A DNA stretch of 32,817 nt, from IMG/VR virus record IMGVR_UViG_3300009528_000028, positions 1 through 32,817 of that record. One strand, 5' to 3'. The DNA is from a virus. Positions 27,374-32,817 of the stretch are shown here, piece after piece (the stretch's first letter is position 1; every line of letters begins with the position of its first letter). The translations under genes were made by a program, and so were the position numbers. The notes beneath the pieces were generated by a model. The model was not told the origin of the DNA and made no database searches. It worked only from the letters and a program-made list of their open reading frames with translations.

Positions 27374-27604
27374 GTGAATAATAAGATTCCAGAATTTTCA
27401 ACTTTGGATTCGCCACTTGGGAGACTTTTGAAATCAAAGAAGTCGAGGGTGGTGAAGGTTAATTTTAAGCATCTTGAAGAAAAAGAATGCGTTGACATAA
27501 CGAATCACCCTGATCGAGTTTCGATTCAAAATTCGCTTTTGATTGAGAGTATTAAGAAAACGTTTCCTGAAGATTGGAAAGAAAGAGTGGAGAAGTTGAA
27601 GTGA
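27374..27604 (+). CDS. 76-residue hypothetical protein
   Basis: MNNKIPEFSTLDSPLGRLLKSKKSR, then VVKVNFKHLEEKECVDITNHPDRVSIQNSLLIESIKKTFPEDWKERVEKLK. GTG start from the second junction copy; its own 3' end forms the third. A short basic beta-helix protein of unknown role. Confidence 0.5.
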   Translation: MNNKIPEFSTLDSPLGRLLKSKKSRVVKVNFKHLEEKECVDITNHPDRVSIQNSLLIESIKKTFPEDWKERVEKLK

Positions 27605-27771
27605 GTGACGAGAAAAAGGAATTACAGGAAGATAAGGAAATATTTGAGGAGTTGGCATCCATAGAAGTAATTCCCGATGATCCCAAAAACGAAAAAACAG
27701 CTAAAGTGGTTCAACTTTTAATCACCTATGAGCTATTCTGGAAACCGTTTTTTATGAGACATAGAAACTAA
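27601..27771 (+). CDS. 56-residue hypothetical protein
   Basis: GTG start in a GTGA overlap. The product begins MSDEKKELQEDKEIFEELASIEVIPDDPKN and ends QLLITYELFWKPFFMRHRN. Last gene before the strong hairpin-terminator and portal. Confidence 0.5.
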   Translation: MSDEKKELQEDKEIFEELASIEVIPDDPKNEKTAKVVQLLITYELFWKPFFMRHRN

Positions 27772-27826
27772 ATGAACTAACATAATTTTTCATATATAGT
27801 CAAGAACAGCGATACCGAAAGAATCG

Positions 27827-27899
27827 GGCTGTTTGTCTTATCCCGTGGAGTGCAGTTCCAAAGCACTTTAGGATAAGACAGGCAGCCTTTTTTTATTTT
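27827..27899 (+). terminator. Strong hairpin-terminator before the portal
   Basis: A 17-position stem (27827-27843 with 27871-27887, two G-U pairs) carries an inner AGTGC/GCACT helix (27849-27853 with 27863-27867), then TTTTTTTATTTT to 27899. An upstream hairpin (AACAG...CTGTT, about 27804-27833) shares its 3' arm with the terminator's 5' arm, so the folds compete. The portal ATG (27907) comes only 7 nt after the T-run, so portal expression must pass through it. Confidence 0.85.
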
Positions 27900-27906
27900 C
27901 AAAATT

Positions 27907-29985
27907 ATGGTAAAGAAAAAAGATCGGGACGACATCCTCAAGATGAAGGATGAGGACATAATTTCTTTGGTTATGGCGGATTATTCTGTCGCCAAGCAAG
28001 CAAGGACAACGCCCAACGAAAAGAACAGGCGGTATCGGAAGGCTTACTTTCAGAAAGAATACGTTCCCGGAGTTTCGGAAAAGGAAGATCCCAAAGCCAA
28101 AACGGATGGACGTTCTCATGTGTGGATCGGAGTTACCCGTGCCATCGTTGACACTTTCGTTGCGGCAGTTGCGGGTTCCGTCTTTTCGGTGGATCCGTGT
28201 GCTAAGATCGAACCCACCGAAGAAGGGGACGAGGATGCCTCTCAGCAGTTTGAAAATCTCTTTGCCTATCGTGCCTCAAGACATCAGATGAACCTGAAAC
28301 ATCACTTCAAAAACAACTGGCTCTTTCAGGCAAGCCTTTATGATTATGCCATTGCACGAGTGGGATGGAAAATCGAAAAAGGGTATATGCCCCAGGTAAT
28401 TGATGTAGAGGGGGAAATAAAGCTCTCTAGGTTTCGTTATCCCCGAACCAGACAAGAGATAAAATTGATTCCCATATATGATGCCGTTGATCGCCCCGAT
28501 GTAGAGGTTTTAGATACCCTGCTTACCTATCCTGATCCCCATGCTACTGACTTCGATGATTCCCGCTATTTTATGTATCTCTCAAAAACCAATATATCAG
28601 CTATGAGGAAGCGGGAAAAGACTAAAGAGAACCCTTTTGGTTTTTATGAGAACATAGATAAGATAGAACCTAATTCCTATCCTGGCTTGGAAGCTTCCCA
28701 GAAAACCGAGGGTAAGGATGAGCTTGAAAAGCAATCCGAAGCTAACTTGGTTCAGTTGCTTCCCTACTATACCCCCAATGCGATGGTTGTGATTGCAAAT
28801 AATAAATGGGTAGTTCACAAAGAAGAGATGATGGGGTTTCCTTTCTCCAAGATGACTGTTGTGCAACCCAATCACCAGTGGAGCGGAGTCGGCATAGTCG
28901 AAGGCATAGAGCATCTGCAATTAGACATCAATCAGTTGGTCAGGTTAAGAAGGGATAACATAAATCTCATAGTCAATCCCATAGGCATAATAAATGAAAT
29001 TTTGTTTGCTCACAAAAAACAGGACTTTAAGACTCGCCCCAGTAAGATGCTGGGTATTCGTTTCGGTGATCCCACAAAGGCAATTCATTACGAGCGCCCC
29101 AGCGATGTAACACAGACCGTTACCCAAGAGGTTAATTTTCAGGTGGCTATGATGGAAAGAATCTCGATGGTGGGGGATACCATGCAGGGTATATGGCGAC
29201 AGGGGGGACGAAGAACCGCCACCGAAGCTTCCCAGGTAGCGGAAGGGGGGGCGAGTAGGATAGGGGAGGTTGCCAGGGAAATCGAGGAAAAGAATATCGT
29301 TGATATTGTCTACATGGTTTACAATCAGGAGCAACTTCATTTAACGGAAGAGGTAAAATACAGAATCTTGGGAAAACACGGGTATGAATATTTTAAGAGT
29401 CGCAAGGAGGACATTTTTCATAAGGGTGCCTTTGACGTTAGACCTATCGGGTCAAGATACGAGGCTAATCGAGTCGTTAAGGACAATCAATTCTTGCAAA
29501 CGGTAAGCATCGTTTCTCAAAACCCTGCCTTTATGCAAATAACGGATGCCCGGGAGGTATTGAAAAAGCTCTGGTCAATTAGAGAAAAGGACCCGGAGCG
29601 TTTCATACTGGATGGCGACAAAACCGATTACTCTATTCCGCCTGAGATGGAGAATATAATCCTGACGGGTGGATCGGATTTGGAGCCCGGGAACAGAGAT
29701 AAGCATGAAGAGCATATACCCATTCACCGGGGTTACACCGAAAGACCGGAGTTTATCAAATTACCCGTTGGTATTCAGGACAATTTTGAGAGACACATAC
29801 AGGCACACGAGCAGGCAATAGAGGCTATGGAACAGGTGGGCAAGCAAGGACAGACGGCTTTGCCTAATGAACCAGGTAACGTGTTGGGGCAACCATTCGA
29901 TAAGGCTCAGGCGGGTGGTTTGCAGAGTCCGGCGGGTGGGCGACCCGGAGGGGGGATGCCCGCACCCGTTGAAGGAGGAGGTTAG
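27907..29985 (+). CDS. Portal protein
   Basis: A 692-residue protein. Positively charged N-terminus, then YRKAYFQKEYVPGV and SHVWIGVTRAIVDTFVAAVAGSVFSVDP, a typical portal entry region, and YDAVDRPDVEVLDTLLTYPDPHAT, the portal wing motif (x-V-x-D-P-x-D-F/A-x-x-D-P analogue). Later MVGDTMQGIWRQGGRRTATEASQVAEGGASR resembles the stem helix. The Gly/Pro-rich C-terminus (GGLQSPAGGRPGGGMPAPVEGGG) is low complexity. Portals form the 12-mer DNA channel at the capsid vertex. No Shine-Dalgarno is seen before the ATG; the 5' leader is U/A-rich. Confidence 0.85.
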   Translation: MVKKKDRDDILKMKDEDIISLVMADYSVAKQARTTPNEKNRRYRKAYFQKEYVPGVSEKEDPKAKTDGRSHVWIGVTRAIVDTFVAAVAGSVFSVDPCAKIEPTEEGDEDASQQFENLFAYRASRHQMNLKHHFKNNWLFQASLYDYAIARVGWKIEKGYMPQVIDVEGEIKLSRFRYPRTRQEIKLIPIYDAVDRPDVEVLDTLLTYPDPHATDFDDSRYFMYLSKTNISAMRKREKTKENPFGFYENIDKIEPNSYPGLEASQKTEGKDELEKQSEANLVQLLPYYTPNAMVVIANNKWVVHKEEMMGFPFSKMTVVQPNHQWSGVGIVEGIEHLQLDINQLVRLRRDNINLIVNPIGIINEILFAHKKQDFKTRPSKMLGIRFGDPTKAIHYERPSDVTQTVTQEVNFQVAMMERISMVGDTMQGIWRQGGRRTATEASQVAEGGASRIGEVAREIEEKNIVDIVYMVYNQEQLHLTEEVKYRILGKHGYEYFKSRKEDIFHKGAFDVRPIGSRYEANRVVKDNQFLQTVSIVSQNPAFMQITDAREVLKKLWSIREKDPERFILDGDKTDYSIPPEMENIILTGGSDLEPGNRDKHEEHIPIHRGYTERPEFIKLPVGIQDNFERHIQAHEQAIEAMEQVGKQGQTALPNEPGNVLGQPFDKAQAGGLQSPAGGRPGGGMPAPVEGGG

Positions 29986-29987
29986 TT

Positions 29988-30242
29988 ATGCCAGACACAC
30001 AAGATGAGTTGAGATTACTCGCAAAGAATACTCCGGCGATCTTACCGTTTCTGCGGAAATTTCAGGAGTATCTGAAGTCCGGAATAGAGGTAATTGATGC
30101 ACAATGGGATAGCTGTGAGGATTTTCCATCTGTGCAAAAGTTGGCTGGTGAGAAAAAAGGTATTCAACAAGAAATTGACTTTTTAGAACGACTAATTCGC
30201 CCCCCAAAAGAAGAGGGGGATAACGAAAAAGGAGAAGAGTAA
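29988..30242 (+). CDS. 84-residue protein between portal and scaffold
   Basis: Helical protein (MPDTQDELRLLAKNTPAILPFLRKFQEYLKSG, then KLAGEKKGIQQEIDFLERLIRPPKEEGDNEKGEE). GAAGGAGGAGGTTAGTT precedes the start. Its position in the portal-scaffold junction and its acidic tail suggest a morphogenesis accessory; no family recognised. Confidence 0.6.
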   Translation: MPDTQDELRLLAKNTPAILPFLRKFQEYLKSGIEVIDAQWDSCEDFPSVQKLAGEKKGIQQEIDFLERLIRPPKEEGDNEKGEE

Positions 30243-31088
30243 ATGGCAGAAGAAGAAGTAAAAGTTGGTGGTTCTGACCCAGGTGGTTCGGAAGGGGACT
30301 CCGAAATTTTGACTAAGGCAATGGTTGGGGAAAAGGAAACATCCCCGGAAAAGCCCGAAGGAGAACCAGAAAAACCAGAAGGGGATTTACCGAAGAAGGT
30401 TGAAGAGAAGGCTGAGAAACTGGAGGAGAAAGCCGAAGTCAAGGCTCCCGATGGAATCGAAGCCCAAACTCAGAAACTTTTCGATCAACACAAGGGAAAT
30501 CCCAAAAAATTAGCCGAGATTTTAGCGAACCAATATTCCCTGCAAGCAAAACAGACAGGCGAACTTGGTGATCTCAGGAAGAAGGGCTTGGAATATGACA
30601 CCCTGGTCAAACGAATACATGATGACCCTGATGCGGTAAAGAAGGACATTGATGCCCTCAATAAAAAAGAGGATGAAGAATCTTCGCTTCTTGAGAGAGC
30701 ATACACCGATCCTGAAGTATTGACCAGGTTTATCACAGACAAGGTGGATGAGCGGGTAGGTGAAAAGGAAAGACAGGGGAGGATAGAGAAAGAGATGGAG
30801 AGACTCTATTCTGATTATAAGCAAACCGAAACTCAACGAAAAGAGATGGCTGACCAGATTCAGGCGGGTCGCTTTACCTATCAGGAGCTTGTGCATTTAG
30901 TAGTCAGGGGATTTTATGCTCCTGAATCATTGAAAGATGCTAAAGAGCTTGCACGGGAAGAGGATAAGGTCGTTTTGGCTAAGAAGAAAGGTGCGGAGGT
31001 TGACAAGCAGGGTGTAATTGATACTGAGGAGAAACCTCAAACGGACGCAGAGATTGTGACCAAGGCACTATTGGAAGCAAAACGTTAA
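30243..31088 (+). CDS. Scaffolding-like protein
   Basis: A 281-residue, highly charged and coiled-coil protein with a low-complexity acidic N-terminus (EKPEGEPEKPEGDLPKKVEE). It lies between portal and capsid genes, where scaffolds are usual. Its size, charge and helical content match phage scaffolds, but no catalytic motif is seen. The C-terminal 40 residues (EVDKQGVIDTEEKPQTDAEIVTKALLEAKR) might contact capsid. Confidence 0.65.
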   Translation: MAEEEVKVGGSDPGGSEGDSEILTKAMVGEKETSPEKPEGEPEKPEGDLPKKVEEKAEKLEEKAEVKAPDGIEAQTQKLFDQHKGNPKKLAEILANQYSLQAKQTGELGDLRKKGLEYDTLVKRIHDDPDAVKKDIDALNKKEDEESSLLERAYTDPEVLTRFITDKVDERVGEKERQGRIEKEMERLYSDYKQTETQRKEMADQIQAGRFTYQELVHLVVRGFYAPESLKDAKELAREEDKVVLAKKKGAEVDKQGVIDTEEKPQTDAEIVTKALLEAKR

Positions 31089-31124
31089 TGGAAATTTAAT
31101 TTGTAAAAGGGAGGTATTTTAAAA

Positions 31125-32315
31125 ATGGCACTACAAGTGAGACGCTCGGTAGATGAAGTCTTAGCCCAGAGCAAGATTTTACACATGGATGAGGCTATAC
31201 GGTTACTTTTGCCGGAGGCGGCACCCGTGACTACCATGACGATGAAAGCAAGTAAGAAACCGGTAAATAACCCAACTTTTTACCACAGGGAACGGGAAGC
31301 TTTTCCACGTTGGGTGACTATCCTGAATGGCGAGACCGCTGCGGCTACCACGCCGGATGTTTCGGATGCCCATGGTGAATATTTCAATCTTAGCACCTCT
31401 ATTGGCACATGGGGTGTTCAGCTTTTCATCCCCAGAACCGGGGAGATAATGCTGGTTATGATTGAGAGTGCCGGAGCTTTGACTTCCGTGAGAAGGGGTG
31501 TTGGCGGAACAACGGCGGCTGCTCTTCTGGCTGGTGATGATGCCTTTATCATGGGTCCTGCCAGCAGAGAAGATGGAGTAGCTCCCGAAGCCAATATGGT
31601 CTTAGAAGTGCTCAAGACTTTCTACACGATGATTATGAAGAAGTCAACTCTGGTTACCAAGTCGGCTGTGGCTACTGCCATGTATCATGGTAACGATAGG
31701 TTGTTTGAACAGAGAGTCGCCGGTATTGAGCACAAGTTGGAGATGGAGCTTCAACTGCTCTTAGGTGGAACCGGTGCTTCGACAGACCATGATACCGCCA
31801 GTGTTTACTATCGTCATTCGGCGGGTTTGAATGGAACCATTACCTCGCATGTGGTAGACGTGGATGGTATTTTAACCGAACCGGTATTCTGGAGTTTGTT
31901 AGAGGATTGCTCCGAATACCATTATGCTGATTGGTTGTTGGCTGCTTCTCCACGAGTGCTTGGCGCTATCAACGGCTGGGGTATCAATAAAGTGCAACTT
32001 TCCCCCAAATCAAAAGAGTATGGGGTGGATTTGCAAATGATAATTACCCCACATGGTAATGTCCATCTGGCTAAGGAGAACATCCTTCGTGGGGATCACC
32101 TATCGGGTTATGCTTTCTTGATTCCAATGCCGATTGAGAACTTTATCAAGTATCGTCCGCTGTCGGCTAACGGTGAGAACCGTGACACCAGATTGAAACT
32201 GGACATCAAAAAAGATGACGACCCGGATTACTACAAGGATGAATGGCATACCGAATTTGGCTTCGAGATTTACGAAGAGAGCAAGTTCGGACAGTTAATC
32301 GGAGTGACAGGCTAA
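31125..32315 (+). CDS. Major capsid protein, HK97-fold type
   Basis: A 396-residue protein downstream of portal and scaffold. The strand- and helix-rich sequence with EREAFPRWVTILNGETAAATTPDV, an early beta region (YFNLSTSIGTWGVQLFIPRTGEIMLVM), a central long helix (FEQRVAGIEHKLEMELQLLLGG), and a later ASPRVLGAINGW / VDLQMIITPHGNVHLAKENIL region with a C-terminal beta tail suits an HK97-like capsid of the larger, non-cleaved SU10/DUF5309 group. GGGAGG precedes the start by 10 nt. Assigned by position and fold pattern. Confidence 0.7.
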   Translation: MALQVRRSVDEVLAQSKILHMDEAIRLLLPEAAPVTTMTMKASKKPVNNPTFYHREREAFPRWVTILNGETAAATTPDVSDAHGEYFNLSTSIGTWGVQLFIPRTGEIMLVMIESAGALTSVRRGVGGTTAAALLAGDDAFIMGPASREDGVAPEANMVLEVLKTFYTMIMKKSTLVTKSAVATAMYHGNDRLFEQRVAGIEHKLEMELQLLLGGTGASTDHDTASVYYRHSAGLNGTITSHVVDVDGILTEPVFWSLLEDCSEYHYADWLLAASPRVLGAINGWGINKVQLSPKSKEYGVDLQMIITPHGNVHLAKENILRGDHLSGYAFLIPMPIENFIKYRPLSANGENRDTRLKLDIKKDDDPDYYKDEWHTEFGFEIYEESKFGQLIGVTG

Positions 32316-32334
32316 TAGCAAAGGAGAGTGAATT

Positions 32335-32817
32335 ATGAAAGATATTAAAAATGCCCTCGCTATAGCTCGTATCCGAATGATTCGGCATCTTGCCGATGCC
32401 ATTCCTGCCGTTGAAATCTGGTATACCGGCACCAATGTTTCGGCTACGGTTACGGTCGATGATACCACCAGGGAGATAACACTGCATACACCAGCTGGCA
32501 CCGTTGCGCCGGGGATTGGCACTTCTGGGTTACTTGACACCGATACGGCTTATACTACTTGGGGTGCGTTGGCAGATACCGTCAACGGACATCCAGACTG
32601 GCACTGTCGATTGATTAGCGTGCTCCGGTCGGCTGCTACCGATGGAGTGTTAATATCATCGGCGACTGCCAGAGATTGTAGCCAGAATGCGGTTCAATGT
32701 CTTATGGACACAGGATTGGCGACCTATCTCAGTTTGGGAATATGTCCCACTGGGTTCGGTGTAAGCGGTGCGGGTCATCGTAACAGTGTTTTCTGGATGC
32801 AAGCAGTTGGCACGGAC
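32335..32817 (+). CDS. Virion protein, 5' part (cut by the window end)
   Basis: AAGGAGAGTGAATT precedes an ATG opening a frame that runs off the window with 161 residues seen. MKDIKNALAIARIRMIRHLADAIPAVEIW is followed by beta-rich, Thr-rich text (TVTVDDTTREITLHTPAGTVAPGIGTSG, then LADTVNGHPDWHCRLI). Placed after the capsid gene, it is probably a structural protein (decoration or head-completion), but I cannot assign a family. Confidence 0.6.
   Translation, partial: MKDIKNALAIARIRMIRHLADAIPAVEIWYTGTNVSATVTVDDTTREITLHTPAGTVAPGIGTSGLLDTDTAYTTWGALADTVNGHPDWHCRLISVLRSAATDGVLISSATARDCSQNAVQCLMDTGLATYLSLGICPTGFGVSGAGHRNSVFWMQAVGTD

Larger units (their letters stand above)
27100..27604 (+). repeat. 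Three exact 16-nt gene junctions
   Basis: GGAGAAGTTGAAGTGA occurs at 27100-27115, 27362-27377 and 27589-27604. A related version (ATGGAGAAGTTGAAGGAGATG) ends near 26970. Each copy supplies GGAG as a ribosome-binding site and GTG as a start. The preceding gene is read through it in a different frame in different copies (ending RS in two, EKLK in one), so the unit is conserved as DNA, not as protein. Confidence 0.8.

Noticed and set aside
30164-30742. Leftward frames opposite the scaffold gene
   Set aside because: They are Ser- or Phe-rich antisense shadows of a Glu/Lys/Pro-rich gene and have no ribosome-binding sites.

Overview
This window is most simply read as an internal piece of a tailed double-stranded DNA bacteriophage genome (or a prophage of one). 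It carries a terminase, portal, scaffold and capsid series, a phage replication initiator, a RuvC-like resolvase, an orphan methyltransferase, and dozens of tightly packed or overlapping small genes. The host is probably a Gram-negative bacterium: the phage encodes a TonB-like protein, a signal-peptide-bearing outer-membrane beta-barrel and a lipobox protein, and its best promoters are sigma70-like. TAA, TAG and TGA all serve as stops. I cannot name the host or the phage genus from sequence alone. Both window ends cut genes, so the tail, most virion genes and any lysis enzyme lie outside.

Layout. (1) 1-8263, plus strand: the 3' end of a large polyvalent virion protein; small membrane, holin-like and Rmf-like proteins; an outer-membrane barrel; a B12-binding radical SAM enzyme; and two secreted proteins. 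(2) 8264-22442, minus strand: a long early region transcribed leftwards, with about 40 mostly tiny genes (RuvC-like resolvase, methyltransferase, TonB-like protein, ParB-like domain, a probable ssDNA-binding protein, two YopX paralogues, a SWIM protein, a sigma-like protein, many zinc-ribbon and single-helix proteins). Its longer gaps are not empty. They hold consensus promoters, intrinsic terminators, two candidate noncoding RNAs and GC-rich hairpin elements. (3) 22490-23472, plus strand: a leader peptide and a lambda-O-like replication initiator gene that contains 12-nt iterons and an inverted pair of DnaA-box-like sites, a candidate origin. (4) 23462-27771: small terminase, a large terminase split into separate ATPase and nuclease genes by about 0.7 kb of duplicated small genes, then small genes joined by a repeated 16-nt junction. 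(5) 27827-32817: a very strong terminator-like hairpin, then portal, scaffold, major capsid protein and a partial virion gene.

How it may work together (inference). Leftward transcription from several consensus promoters would express nucleic-acid-handling and host-takeover genes. A sigma-like factor sits behind a perfect sigma70 promoter and a leader whose 14-17 nt repeats can pair with its own ribosome-binding site. The initiator gene would recruit replication at its internal repeats. Late expression of the portal and capsid genes appears to need passage through a strong hairpin-terminator right in front of the portal start. The most unusual items are the split terminase, the two promoter-to-terminator RNA units (about 106 and 320 nt), the sigma leader switch, the intragenic origin and the repeated translation-coupling junction.
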